From the NCBI RefSeq assembly GCF_013328815.1, contig NZ_JABUHN010000001.1, positions 186,001 through 250,000 of the forward strand: a stretch of DNA of 64,000 bases. Direction: 5' to 3'. Below are positions 10,189 to 18,472 of this stretch, piece by piece; position 1 is the first letter of the stretch, and the number at the start of each line of letters is the position of its first letter. The notes below the pieces were generated by a model. It was given only the letters and a program-made list of their open reading frames with translations. It did no database searches and was not told the DNA's origin. The translations under genes and the position numbers were made by a program. Source of the stretch: Tabrizicola fusiformis. Its GTDB lineage: Bacteria; Pseudomonadota; Alphaproteobacteria; Rhodobacterales; Rhodobacteraceae.

Positions 10189-11342
10189 TCACGCTGTTTG
10201 GCCAGAATTTCGCATGGAATTCACCCGAGGCTTTGGTGGTGGGCGGGCTCGTCTTGCTGCTCCTTGCCGTGCTGTTGCTGATCCTGCGGACGGCGGGCCG
10301 CTCGGCGCAGGCGGCCGAACCGCTGATGCGGGAAATGGGCTGGCTCTCGCAGCGGGTGCAAAGCCTGTCGGACGGGCAGGAACGGTTGGCGGGCGGCCTG
10401 CACCATGTCAGCGAAAATCAGGCGGTCAGCCAGTCGGCCATGCTGCAACTGATGGAACAGCGTCTGGCCGAAGTCAGCCGACAGATGGGCGAAAGCCTGC
10501 ACGGCTCCTCCACCCGCACCGCGCGCAGCTTGGGCGAGTTGCAGCAGCGGCTTGAGACCATCGACAAGGCGCAGGAGAAGATTGAGAAGCTGTCGGGCAA
10601 CGTCCTGTCCTTGCAGGATATTCTGTCGAACAAGCAGACCCGCGGCGCCTTTGGCGAAATCCAGCTCAATGACATCGTGCAAAAGGCGCTGCCATCCGAC
10701 GCCTTCACCATGCAGGCCACGCTGTCCAACGGCAAGCGCGCCGATTGCCTTGTGCATCTGCCGCAGCCACCCGGCCCCATCGTGATCGACGCCAAATTTC
10801 CGCTGGAAGCCTATGAGGCGATCCGCCGTGCCGAAACTCCGCGGCAGGCGCAAGAGGCGGCGACCCTGATGCGCGGCGCGTTGCGTCAGCATATCCGCGC
10901 CATTGCCGAGAAATACATTCTCGAAGGCGAAACCGCCGATGGTGCGTTGATGTTCCTGCCTTCGGAAGCAGTCTATGCCGAATTGCACGCGAATTTCCCC
11001 GAACTCGTGCGCGAGGGGTTCGCGGCGCGGGTCTGGATCGTGTCGCCCACCACCTGCATGGCCACGCTGAACACCATGCGCGCCGTGCTGAAAGATGCGC
11101 GGATGCGCGAACAGGCGGGCGCCATCCGCAAGGAACTGGCCGAGCTTTACAAGGATGTCGAACGGCTCTCGGACCGGGTGGGCAATCTGGACCGCCACTT
11201 CGGGCAGGCGGCGAAGGATATCGAAGAGATCAGGATTTCCTCTGACAAGGCCGCCCGCCGCGCCCGCCGTCTGGACAATTTCGACTTTGAGGAACTGGCC
11301 CCGCAATCGGCCCCGCCCATCGCGCCGCAGGCTGCCGAATGA
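10185..11342 (+). CDS. rmuC: DNA recombination protein RmuC homologue
   Basis: 385 residues: one N-terminal membrane segment (ALVVGGLVLLLLAVLLLIL, about residues 15-33), a long coiled coil (about 45-150), then the RmuC nuclease-like core with RGAFGEIQL, VIDAKFPLEAY and ALMFLPSEAVYAEL. RmuC limits short inverted-repeat-mediated rearrangements in E. coli; the core is related to restriction endonuclease folds. It is translationally coupled to mutL by a four-base overlap, an informative pairing of two genome-stability genes, and its own stop overlaps the next gene by four bases. Confidence 0.93.
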   Translation: MITLFGQNFAWNSPEALVVGGLVLLLLAVLLLILRTAGRSAQAAEPLMREMGWLSQRVQSLSDGQERLAGGLHHVSENQAVSQSAMLQLMEQRLAEVSRQMGESLHGSSTRTARSLGELQQRLETIDKAQEKIEKLSGNVLSLQDILSNKQTRGAFGEIQLNDIVQKALPSDAFTMQATLSNGKRADCLVHLPQPPGPIVIDAKFPLEAYEAIRRAETPRQAQEAATLMRGALRQHIRAIAEKYILEGETADGALMFLPSEAVYAELHANFPELVREGFAARVWIVSPTTCMATLNTMRAVLKDARMREQAGAIRKELAELYKDVERLSDRVGNLDRHFGQAAKDIEEIRISSDKAARRARRLDNFDFEELAPQSAPPIAPQAAE

Positions 11343-11833
11343 TCCGCCATCTGAGCGCCGCTGATTTCCGCCCCATGCCATGGGCCAATGGCAAGGGCGT
11401 CACTGTCGAGATGGCCCGCGCCGACGGGTCGGAGGGAATGCTCTGGCGGTTGTCGCGGGCGAGTGTGGTTGAAAACGGGCCCTTCTCGATTTTTCCGGGG
11501 GTAGAGCGGAACCTGACGGTCCTGACCGGCCCGGGTTTCGATCTGGTGGGGGAAGGGGTGCATCTGGCGGCCCGGCCGATGCAGCCCGTGGCATTTGCCG
11601 GCGATGTTGCGGTGCGGGCCGAAGGCGTTTCGGCGCCTTCGGACGATTTCAACGTGATGACCGCCCGCGCCCTGCCGCGCCCGCAGGTGCGGGTGCTGAC
11701 GGTGGTAGAACGGCTGATACCGCCCCCGGGCGGGTTGCTGGCGGTTTACCGGCCCGACCTTGCCGAACTGATCCTGACGGATGAACCGCTGGACCATCCG
11801 GGCGCCGCGATTGCGGTGTTTCTGAACCTTTAA
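11339..11833 (+). CDS. HutD/Ves-family protein
   Basis: A 164-residue cupin-like protein with the family hallmarks MPWANGKGVTVEMAR near the N-terminus, MLWRLSRASV and a central FPGVERNLTVLTGPG segment. HutD-type proteins accompany histidine utilisation genes in some bacteria and are thought to limit or sense urocanate or formimino-glutamate; here no hut gene is nearby. The ATG overlaps the rmuC stop. It converges on chrR with only three bases between the stop codons, so no separate terminator fits there. Confidence 0.85.
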   Translation: MIRHLSAADFRPMPWANGKGVTVEMARADGSEGMLWRLSRASVVENGPFSIFPGVERNLTVLTGPGFDLVGEGVHLAARPMQPVAFAGDVAVRAEGVSAPSDDFNVMTARALPRPQVRVLTVVERLIPPPGGLLAVYRPDLAELILTDEPLDHPGAAIAVFLNL

Positions 11834-11836
11834 GGC

Positions 11837-12493
11837 TCAGATACGGAACAGCGGCTGCAACAGCCGTGGCAACAGCGCGTTGAAGCGCAGCGGCGCATCG
11901 GTGGCGGCAAGGCAGATGCAATCCACCCCCGGTTCGGCAACCGGCTGATGATCAAGCTCTTGCCCGGCGACTTCCACATCGCCGGGACCGAAACGAGCGG
12001 TTTCATCGCGGAAGGCGCCTTGCAGCACCAGCGTCAGTTCGGTTCCCCGATGGCCGTGGTCGGGCACCGCCACCCCCGCCGGGATGTGCAACAGCCGGGC
12101 CGTCGCGCGGCGCGAGGTGGGCAGGATCGCCTGACGCACCCCCATGCCAAGCGGCCGCCAGCGCACCGTTTCAAGCCCGCCGCCGATCCAATCGGCCAGC
12201 GGCCCGGGCAGCGGCCCTTGCCGCATCGCCGGGCGCTGGACAGGCGCGGGGCGGTCCAGCCGCGACAGGCAGGCGGCAAGGCCCCGCTCCAGCGCGTCGT
12301 CGGTCATCGCCTCTGCCTCCGTGTCCAGCACGGCACCGCCAAGCGCCTCATAGGCGCCCAGCCGCGCCCGGCATTCGTCACAGAGGGAAACATGGCTGGC
12401 GGCGACCAGCGCAAAGGCTTCGGGCAGGGTGCCCGCAGCATAGGACATCAACAGGTCATCGGTCAAGTGGTGGGTGATCGGATAGTGGGCCAT
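11837..12493 (-). CDS. chrR: anti-sigma factor ChrR (zinc, cupin)
   Basis: 218 residues that closely follow Rhodobacter ChrR, the zinc-dependent anti-sigma factor that holds RpoE until singlet oxygen appears. The N-terminal anti-sigma domain has the zinc ligands H9, H34, C38 and C41 (THHL and SHVSLCDEC). The C-terminal cupin domain keeps the second zinc site H146, H148, E152 and H182 (PDHGHRGTELTLVLQGAF), as well as C192/C194 in DCICLAATDAPLRFN. The start lies three bases after the rpoE stop, so both are made from one mRNA. Confidence 0.96.
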   Translation of the reverse strand: MAHYPITHHLTDDLLMSYAAGTLPEAFALVAASHVSLCDECRARLGAYEALGGAVLDTEAEAMTDDALERGLAACLSRLDRPAPVQRPAMRQGPLPGPLADWIGGGLETVRWRPLGMGVRQAILPTSRRATARLLHIPAGVAVPDHGHRGTELTLVLQGAFRDETARFGPGDVEVAGQELDHQPVAEPGVDCICLAATDAPLRFNALLPRLLQPLFRI

Positions 12494-12496
12494 GGT

Positions 12497-13039
12497 CTAA
12501 CTCATTCGCGTGCGCAGCCGGTCCAGCGCAAGGCGGAGGCGCGATTTGATCGTGCCCAGCGGCAGGCCGGTTTCGGCGGCCAGTTCGCTGTGCGAGCGCT
12601 CGCCCCAGAAGGCGCGCTGCACCAGTGCGCGCTGTTTTTCGGGCAGGTCGGCAAGGGCCTGGGCCAGGCGGCGATTTTCCTCGGCCGCCTCGAACAGCTC
12701 TGCCTGATCGGGTTCGGTGCCATCCTGCATCCAGAGCAGGTCTTCCGGCTCGGGCCGCCGGTCGCGGCGGGCAAGGTCGATGCGGCGGTTGCGGGCGATG
12801 GTGAAAACCCAGGTCGCCACCCCGGCGCGGGCCGGATCGTAAAGATGCGCCTTGTGCCAGAGGGTGGCCATCACATCCTGCGCGCATTCCTCGGCCAGCG
12901 CGGCCTCGGTGCCTGATTTGATCAGGAAGCCCTTGATCCGCGGGGCGAAATGACGAAACAGCGCGGCAAAGGCCGCGCGATCCTGCCGGTCGCGCACCGC
13001 GGTCATAAGGGCCGCAAGATCGGGCTCGGTTGCGGTCAC
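12497..13039 (-). CDS. rpoE: ECF sigma factor RpoE (singlet-oxygen response)
   Basis: A 180-residue group-4 sigma factor: region 2 includes AEECAQDVMATLWHKAHLYD and WVFTIARNRRID; region 4 includes LPEKQRALVQRAFWG and LAAETGLPLGTIKSRLRLAL. Together with chrR it forms the stress module that in Rhodobacter responds to singlet oxygen. The frame stays open to ATG 13141, but GTG 13039 is preferred: AGGAAAGGG precedes it, the protein then has the family length, and a candidate promoter upstream would put the transcript start at about 13140, leaving no leader for the upstream ATG. Confidence 0.94.
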   Translation of the reverse strand: MTATEPDLAALMTAVRDRQDRAAFAALFRHFAPRIKGFLIKSGTEAALAEECAQDVMATLWHKAHLYDPARAGVATWVFTIARNRRIDLARRDRRPEPEDLLWMQDGTEPDQAELFEAAEENRRLAQALADLPEKQRALVQRAFWGERSHSELAAETGLPLGTIKSRLRLALDRLRTRMS

Positions 13040-13146
13040 GGCTGCCCTTTCCTGCGCGGTCTGCCCTTCTGCTGCCGCAGCATAGCGGCGGCGCAGCGGG
13101 GCTGCACGGCAAATCTGGAAAGGGGCGGTTTGCGCGGTCATGGCGG

Positions 13147-13175
13147 GGATACGGGCCAGCGCGGTCCCTGGATCA
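13147..13175 (-). promoter_or_regulatory. candidate RpoE-dependent autoregulatory promoter of rpoE-chrR
   Basis: On the reverse strand TGATCC (13175-13170) is followed after exactly 18 bases by TATCC (13151-13147). The known Rhodobacter RpoE consensus is TGATCC, 18-base spacer, then a TA-rich -10 usually written TAAGA. The -35 is perfect; the -10 matches only at TA. Position and orientation are right for rpoE-chrR, with about a 100-base leader to GTG 13039. Confidence 0.55.
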
Positions 13176-13189
13176 CCCGTGAAGGTGCC

Positions 13190-14449
13190 TCAATCGCGGG
13201 TCAGGCAGACCATGAAGAACCCGTCCATGCCACCGCGATCCGCCCAATAATCCGGCCGCAGCCGCAAGGCCCCTTCGGCGGTGATCCAGTCCGGCGCGAT
13301 GCCGGGCAGCGCGGGGGGCAGAACCCGCAGCCCCGGATGGCGGGCAAGGGCGGCGGTCAGTTGCGCCTCGCCCTCTTCCGGCAAGAGCGAGCAGGTGCAA
13401 TAGACCAGCCGCCCCCCCGGCCTGAGCCACGCCAGCGCCCGGTCCAGAAGCTGCGCCTGCAAGGCAACCAGCCCCGGCAGCTCTGAGCCATCCTTGACGA
13501 AAGGCAGGTCGGGATGGCGGCGCAGCGTGCCGCTGGCCGAACAGGGCGCATCCAGCAGGATTGCATCGAACGGCGCGCCGGGTTGCCAGATCAGGGCATC
13601 GGCGGCAATGACCTCTGCCCGCAGGCCGGTGCGGGAGAGATTTTCGCACAGCCGGCCAAGGCGCGGTTCCGAGATATCCAGAGCCGTCACCTCTGCCCCG
13701 GCAGCGGCGAGTTGCAGCGTCTTGCCCCCCGGTGCCGCGCACAGGTCCAGCACCCGCTGCCCGGCGACAGCCCCCAGCAGCGGTGCGGCCAAGGCAGCAG
13801 CGGCATCCTGCACCCACCAGCCACCTGCGGCATATCCGGGCAGGGCGGAAACCTGCCCCGTCTCGTCCAGCCGGAGGCTGCCAGTGGGCAAAGTTTGCCC
13901 GGCGGGCGCGTCGGCCCCGGGGCGCAACGTCAGATCCAGGGGCGGCGGGGCGGCAAAGACCGCCTCCATCGCACTGACCGCCTCGCGCCCCCAGGCGTGG
14001 ACCAGCGGCTGGCGCAACCAGCGTGGCAAGCGTTGCGCCGGGCCGGGCAGGCGCAAATCGGGGGGAAGCTGCCGCAAGACGGCATTGACGAGACCGGCCT
14101 GATGCATCGTCTTGCGACCCGCCCGCATCAGACCCACCGCTTCGTTCACCACGCCGTGCGGGGCGGCCCCACCGGCCAATTCCACCACCGCCAGCCGCAG
14201 CACGTTCATCGCCATCAGCGGCGGCGCCCGGCGCAAAAGGGGGGACAGCAGCCGGTCTGCCGGCTCGACTGCGCGCAGAACCGCCAGTGTCAGCCGCTGC
14301 GCCCGGGCGCGTTCCGGTCCCGAAAGCCCCGCAAGCGGGCCATCTTCGGTCAGAAGCTGCGACAGAAGCCGTCCTTCGCCCAGAACAGCGTTCAGCAGGG
14401 CCACCGCGCCACCCCGCGCCGTCTGTCCTGCCGGTTTTGCCTGCGCCAT
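13190..14449 (-). CDS. rsmB: 16S rRNA m5C967 methyltransferase RsmB-like
   Basis: 419 residues. The N-terminal 130 residues form a NusB-like RNA-binding domain; the rest is a SAM-dependent m5C methyltransferase with SAM motif LDLCAAPGGKT (about 234-244), the release cysteine C303 in DAPCSASG and the nucleophile C353 in YCTCSLLPEE. It methylates cytosine in small-subunit rRNA. ATG 14449 has AAGGA seven bases upstream, better than the in-frame start at 14467. It is divergent from the DUF1674 gene across 81 bases. The rpoE promoter candidate lies before the stop, so rpoE need not depend on rsmB transcription. Confidence 0.93.
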   Translation of the reverse strand: MAQAKPAGQTARGGAVALLNAVLGEGRLLSQLLTEDGPLAGLSGPERARAQRLTLAVLRAVEPADRLLSPLLRRAPPLMAMNVLRLAVVELAGGAAPHGVVNEAVGLMRAGRKTMHQAGLVNAVLRQLPPDLRLPGPAQRLPRWLRQPLVHAWGREAVSAMEAVFAAPPPLDLTLRPGADAPAGQTLPTGSLRLDETGQVSALPGYAAGGWWVQDAAAALAAPLLGAVAGQRVLDLCAAPGGKTLQLAAAGAEVTALDISEPRLGRLCENLSRTGLRAEVIAADALIWQPGAPFDAILLDAPCSASGTLRRHPDLPFVKDGSELPGLVALQAQLLDRALAWLRPGGRLVYCTCSLLPEEGEAQLTAALARHPGLRVLPPALPGIAPDWITAEGALRLRPDYWADRGGMDGFFMVCLTRD

Positions 14450-14530
14450 TCCGCCATCCTTGCCCAAAGCCGCCCTGCGCGCCTATATCACTGGCAGCGC
14501 CCGCAAGACCAGACGGCGCGAGGAGTGCGC

Positions 14531-14707
14531 ATGTCCGATCCCAAACCCGATCTTCCGCCCGCCGCCCGGCGCGCCCTTGCCGAAGCCGAAGCCCGCCGCA
14601 AGGCCACCCCGCCGCAGCATCTGCCGACCGAATTGGGCGGGCGCGATGGGCCAGAGCCGGTGCGCTATGGCGACTGGGAAAAAAAAGGCCTCGCCGTCGA
14701 TTTCTAG
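14531..14707 (+). CDS. DUF1674 / SDHAF4-like small protein
   Basis: A 58-residue protein ending in the diagnostic block PTELGGRDGPEPVRYGDWE followed by KKGLAVDF. This is the DUF1674 family, which includes the mitochondrial succinate dehydrogenase assembly factor SDHAF4 (Sdh8); a role in SDH flavoprotein assembly is therefore plausible but inferred. AGGAG lies six bases before the ATG. It faces away from rsmB and is followed immediately by a pair of strong AT-rich hairpins. Confidence 0.9.
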   Translation: MSDPKPDLPPAARRALAEAEARRKATPPQHLPTELGGRDGPEPVRYGDWEKKGLAVDF

Positions 14708-14716
14708 GCCGTTGCG

Positions 14717-14771
14717 AAGATTTTTCGTCCGAAAAATCTTCTTGCAGAAAAGTTTTCGCCGAAAACTTTTC
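14717..14771. terminator. tandem AT-rich double hairpin after the DUF1674 gene
   Basis: Two perfect inverted repeats stand side by side: AAGATTTTTCG/CGAAAAATCTT (11-base arms, loop TC, 14717-14740) and GAAAAGTTTTCG/CGAAAACTTTTC (12-base arms, one-base centre, 14747-14771). They fill the space between the convergent DUF1674 gene and the 14782-15156 gene, so a two-way terminator is the simplest reading. The same layout recurs at 37827-37872. Confidence 0.75.
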
Positions 14772-14781
14772 GGGCCCCGGA

Positions 14782-15156
14782 TCAGCCCGCCGTTTCCAGA
14801 CAATGGCGCCGGAAGGCACGTTTGAGCATGTCCAGCTCGGCGCGCAACAGGTCGATCTCGGCGCGCAGGTCGTCTTCCATGGCGACGCCGGTGATGATGG
14901 TGAAATGCTGCAGCTTTTCGCCGGTTCCGGTATCCCGGATCAGGAAGGTCTGCACGCCTTCGCTGAGGGCTTCGACCGGCACCGGCACCTTGACCAGCCA
15001 GTCGCCCGGACGCTCGGTCACGGCGGTGACCGTCACGCCGGGGATGGTTTTCTCAAGATGCACGACGTCGAGCGAGGGCATGGCCGAGGAACCGGCCAGA
15101 ATGCCTTCCCAGATTCCGGCCCGGATGCGCGTTTTTGTCAGGGTGATATCGCTCAT
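14782..15156 (-). CDS. hypothetical protein with C-terminal coiled coil
   Basis: 124 residues, no signal peptide and no recognised domain. The first 95 residues look like a compact beta-rich domain (VTVTAVTERPGDWLVKVPVP); the last 30 form an acidic-basic coiled coil (DDLRAEIDLLRAELDMLKRA). It follows the DUF6478 gene by eight bases and is surely co-expressed with it. ATG 15156 has GAGG about six bases upstream; a GTG at 15168 overlapping the previous stop is the alternative. The function is unknown; the coiled coil suggests an oligomer or a partner for the DUF6478 protein. Confidence 0.75.
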   Translation of the reverse strand: MSDITLTKTRIRAGIWEGILAGSSAMPSLDVVHLEKTIPGVTVTAVTERPGDWLVKVPVPVEALSEGVQTFLIRDTGTGEKLQHFTIITGVAMEDDLRAEIDLLRAELDMLKRAFRRHCLETAG

Positions 15157-15164
15157 GTCGGGCC

Positions 15165-15938
15165 TCACAACTCGGCGCGCGGGCGGCGGCTGAAGGTCAC
15201 GTCGCGCAGGATGATCTGGTTCATTTCGGGGCCTTCAAAGATCAGGTCCACCCACAGCCGTTCGACCCGCTTTTCGTTCAGTTTGGAATAGGCAAGGTCG
15301 AATTCCACCATCACCTCTTCTTCGTTCAGGGGCAGTTCGCGGACGATCTGCTCCACATTCGGGCCGTGCTTGATGTTCAGCCGCGCGAAGATTTCCAGCG
15401 GCTTTTCCATTTCGACGATCACGTCCAGCCGGATCAGATGCTTGAGCCGCAACCCCTGTGCCGCCTCAGGCGGCAGGTCGATCACCAGCGACAGGAAGGA
15501 ACCGTCAAAGCGGAACACATCCATGCGAAAGCCGAAAGGGGCGATGTCGGCTTCGCGCGTGTTGCGGATCTGGCGGACGGTCAGTTCGCTGCGGCGGCAG
15601 TCGTGAAAGATGGTGGCGCCGGGATTGATTTCGGCCTTGCCGGGCACGGTGGCAAAGCCGGGCACCGGGATCGGGCCTTTCCACAATTCGGGACGCCAGG
15701 CCCAGTCGGTGCCCAGCGGCTTGCGTATGAAGTTCGAGCCGATGACAGGCAGCGCCAGCCGGTGTTCGGCAAGATGGATCACCCGGTCAAGGTTGCGGCG
15801 CAGGCTGCGGGCGCGGGCCCGCAGGGAGCGCAGGCTTTCCAGATCGGTGCCCGCGGCGGTATCGGCGGCGGCGGCCCAGCGGCGCAGCATCCGTTTGTGC
15901 AGCATCCGGTCCAGAAGCCCTGACATCACCCCCGACAT
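15165..15938 (-). CDS. DUF6478-family protein
   Basis: 257 residues. A basic helical N-terminus (HKRMLRRWAAAAD, SLRARARSLRRNLDRVIHLAEHRL) is followed by a beta-rich domain with many conserved aromatic residues (GTDWAWRPELWKGP, IFHDCRRSELTVRQIRNT). I recognise it as the DUF6478 family described in Rhodobacteraceae; no function is known. There is no export signal. It is the first gene of a two-gene unit with the coiled-coil protein at 14782. The start may be ATG 15938 or 15926; neither has a decisive ribosome site. Confidence 0.75.
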   Translation of the reverse strand: MSGVMSGLLDRMLHKRMLRRWAAAADTAAGTDLESLRSLRARARSLRRNLDRVIHLAEHRLALPVIGSNFIRKPLGTDWAWRPELWKGPIPVPGFATVPGKAEINPGATIFHDCRRSELTVRQIRNTREADIAPFGFRMDVFRFDGSFLSLVIDLPPEAAQGLRLKHLIRLDVIVEMEKPLEIFARLNIKHGPNVEQIVRELPLNEEEVMVEFDLAYSKLNEKRVERLWVDLIFEGPEMNQIILRDVTFSRRPRAEL

Positions 15939-16050
15939 TGCCGAAACCTGCCCTTTTCCGTCCGGGCATTGTTTGCCGCCCGGAAACGATTCGTTTATTC
16001 ATCAAAGGAGTAAAGACTCCCTCAGCAGGGGTCTACGAGGAAGTTATTTC

Positions 16051-16626
16051 TCAACTGCGGTTGGCCGCGGTCATTGCGGCCAGAAGCCGGTCGATCAGCT
16101 TGCGCCCCTCGGCCGGGGACAGGGGCACGGCGGGGGTTCCGGTGGCCGAGACGGTGACAAGGCGGCCCTTCAGGCCGACGATGCCGCGCCAGTATTCTCC
16201 CACTTCGCGGTCGGTCAGATGCAGCAGCAGCGCATCGCCCGCGCCAATAGCCTCGATCACCCGGATATCGCGGGCGCGTCCGTCACGCGACAGCGTGGCA
16301 CGGCCCTGCGGCGAGGTGAAGAATGCAGCAAGGGCCTTCCCACCCGCCGTCATTACCCCTGATGAACCGCCTTGCCCGACGGCGACCGTGACCAGCGCCG
16401 GGGGCACGCTTGCCGTATCGGCGCAGCGGCCCATGATCACCACGGCGCTGTCGCCCTTTTCGCGGCTGGCACCCCGGTCCACGCAATAACCTGCGGGCAC
16501 CGCAACCGTCAGCGCCCCGTTCAGGACGGGCGCGCTGCGGGTGGTGCCGAAACCGCCCTCGACCTGGCACGCGGCCAGAGCGAGGGCGCAAAGCAAGGCC
16601 GCGGCCTTACTGATCCATGTAGACAT
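16051..16626 (-). CDS. predicted lipoprotein of unknown function
   Basis: 191 residues beginning MSTWISKAAALLCALALAAC, a typical signal peptide with lipobox LAAC (Cys20), so an envelope lipoprotein. The mature part is a small alanine/valine-rich domain with two cysteines (YCVDRG, GRCADT) that could pair, and a GEYWRGIVGLKGRLVTVSA segment. No family was recognised. Its ATG lies 20 bases inside the 3' end of ilvD, indicating coupled translation, although a functional link to IlvD is not evident. The start inside ilvD is chosen because only it gives a signal peptide. Confidence 0.8.
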   Translation of the reverse strand: MSTWISKAAALLCALALAACQVEGGFGTTRSAPVLNGALTVAVPAGYCVDRGASREKGDSAVVIMGRCADTASVPPALVTVAVGQGGSSGVMTAGGKALAAFFTSPQGRATLSRDGRARDIRVIEAIGAGDALLLHLTDREVGEYWRGIVGLKGRLVTVSATGTPAVPLSPAEGRKLIDRLLAAMTAANRS

Positions 16627-18340
16627 GCGACTCGGCCTTGGCGCCGGGATGGGTGACGGCGCCGTAACGGGCCGATCCCACCAGACGGGAATATTTCCAC
16701 AGCGCACCGGCGTTATAGTCGGTCTTGCGCGGGCCTTTCCATTCCGCCTTGCGTTTGGCCAGTTCCTCATCCGACAGCGCCACCGAAAGCTCGCCGGTCA
16801 GGGCGTTCAGGGTGATGATGTCGCCGGTCTTCAAGAGGGCAATCGGCCCGCCATGCGCCGCCTCCGGCCCCACATGGCCCACGCAGAAACCGCGCGTCGC
16901 GCCCGAGAAGCGGCCATCGGTGATCAGCGCCACCTTCTTGCCCATGCCTTGGCCGGACAGGGCGGCGGTGGTGGACAGCATCTCGCGCATCCCCGGGCCG
17001 CCGGCGGGGCCTTCGTTGCGGATGACGATGACTTCGCCTTCCTTGTAGGTGCGGGCCTTGACCGCCTCGAACGCCTCTTCCTCGCGTTCAAAGACGCGGG
17101 CCGGGCCGGTAAAGACCTGCTCGGCCTCGGTCATGCCCGCCACCTTCACGATGGCGCCATCGGGGGCAAGGTTGCCGCGCAGGCCAACAACGCCGCCGGT
17201 CTTGGTGATCGGGGCGGAAACCGGATAGATCACGCGGCCATCGGCCTCACCCGTGATTTCTTCAAGGCTTTCGCCCAGCGATTTGCCCGAAGCCGTGATG
17301 CAGTCCAGATGCAGCAGGCCAGCCTTGGCCAGTTCCTTCATGACCACCGGCACGCCGCCGACTTCATAGAGGTCTTTGGCCACATATTTGCCGCCCGGAC
17401 GCAGATCGACGAAATAGGGCGTGTCGCGCATGATGTCGGCCACGTCGAACAGGTCAAAGTCGATCCCCGCCTCATGGGCAATCGCCGGAAGGTGCAGCGC
17501 GCCGTTGGTCGAGCCGCCGGTGCAGGCCACCACGCGGGCGGCATTCTCAAGGCTCTTGCGGGTGACGATGTGGCGCGCCCGGATGTTCTTTTCGATCAGA
17601 TGCATCACGGCGACGCCCGACGCCTCGCCATACTGGTCGCGGCTTTCATAGGGCGCCGGGGCGCCGGACGAATTCAGCAGCGCCAGACCCAGCGCCTCGG
17701 ACACGCAAGCCATGGTGTTGGCGGTGTATTGCGCGCCACAGGCCCCCGAGGACGGGCAGGCCACCCGCTCCATGATGTCCAGCTCGGCCTCTGACAGGTT
17801 GCCGGCCTGTACTTTGCCCACAGCTTCGAACATGTCCTGAACGGTGATGTCCTGTCCCTTGTAGCGGCCGGGCAGGATCGAACCGCCATAGATGAACACG
17901 CTCGGCACGTTCAGGCGAACCATGGCCATCATCATGCCCGGCAGCGACTTGTCGCAACCGGCAAGGCCGACGATCGCGTCATAGCAATGGCCGCGCATCG
18001 TCAGTTCCACCGTGTCGGCAATCGCATCGCGCGAGGCGAGCGAAGAGCGCATCCCCTCATGCCCCATCGCAATCCCGTCGGTCACGGTGATGGTGGTGAA
18101 TTCGCGCGGGGTGCCGCCGCCCTTCTTGACGCCGTGCTTGACGATCTGCGCCTGACGGTTCAGCGCGATGTTGCAGGGCGCCGCCTCGTTCCAGCAGGTG
18201 GCGACGCCAACCCAGGGCTGATGCACCTCTTCCTCGGTGATGCCCATGGCGTAGAAATAGCTGCGGTGCGGCGCGCGGGCCGGGCCTTCGGTGACATGGC
18301 GGCTGGGCAGCCGGGATTTGTCGAAGCGCTGATTACGCAT
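16607..18340 (-). CDS. ilvD: dihydroxy-acid dehydratase
   Basis: 577 residues, full length. Dehydrates dihydroxy-isovalerate and dihydroxy-methylvalerate in valine and isoleucine synthesis, using an Fe-S cluster. The cluster cysteines are visible in ATCWNEAAPCN, GLAGCDKSLPGM and ACPSSGACGAQYTANTM; the catalytic-region signature TDGRFSGATRG is near the C-terminus. GGAGGA lies seven bases before the ATG. It is divergent from the membrane protein gene at 18473 across 132 bases, where both promoters must lie. Confidence 0.97.
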   Translation of the reverse strand: MRNQRFDKSRLPSRHVTEGPARAPHRSYFYAMGITEEEVHQPWVGVATCWNEAAPCNIALNRQAQIVKHGVKKGGGTPREFTTITVTDGIAMGHEGMRSSLASRDAIADTVELTMRGHCYDAIVGLAGCDKSLPGMMMAMVRLNVPSVFIYGGSILPGRYKGQDITVQDMFEAVGKVQAGNLSEAELDIMERVACPSSGACGAQYTANTMACVSEALGLALLNSSGAPAPYESRDQYGEASGVAVMHLIEKNIRARHIVTRKSLENAARVVACTGGSTNGALHLPAIAHEAGIDFDLFDVADIMRDTPYFVDLRPGGKYVAKDLYEVGGVPVVMKELAKAGLLHLDCITASGKSLGESLEEITGEADGRVIYPVSAPITKTGGVVGLRGNLAPDGAIVKVAGMTEAEQVFTGPARVFEREEEAFEAVKARTYKEGEVIVIRNEGPAGGPGMREMLSTTAALSGQGMGKKVALITDGRFSGATRGFCVGHVGPEAAHGGPIALLKTGDIITLNALTGELSVALSDEELAKRKAEWKGPRKTDYNAGALWKYSRLVGSARYGAVTHPGAKAESHVYMDQ

Positions 18341-18472
18341 GGCGGTTCCTCCGGGAATTGGCTTGGGGCAAGGGAATAAAGGGGCTGGCGGGCAGCGGCA
18401 AGCGTGATTGCGCGCCCCGGGGGCTGGACTTTGCGGCGCCTGCACGCCAGCCTGCCGGAAAGGGGTGGTGTG

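Noticed and set aside
13040-13141. N-terminal extension of rpoE from ATG 13141
   Set aside because: The extension is not like known RpoE N-termini, the GTG at 13039 has a strong ribosome site, and the candidate promoter places the transcript start at about 13140.
15961-15984. Hairpin TCCGGGC...GCCCGGA as a terminator
   Set aside because: The stem is only seven bases with a ten-base loop and no T-run follows on either strand; it lies upstream of the DUF6478 start and may be chance.
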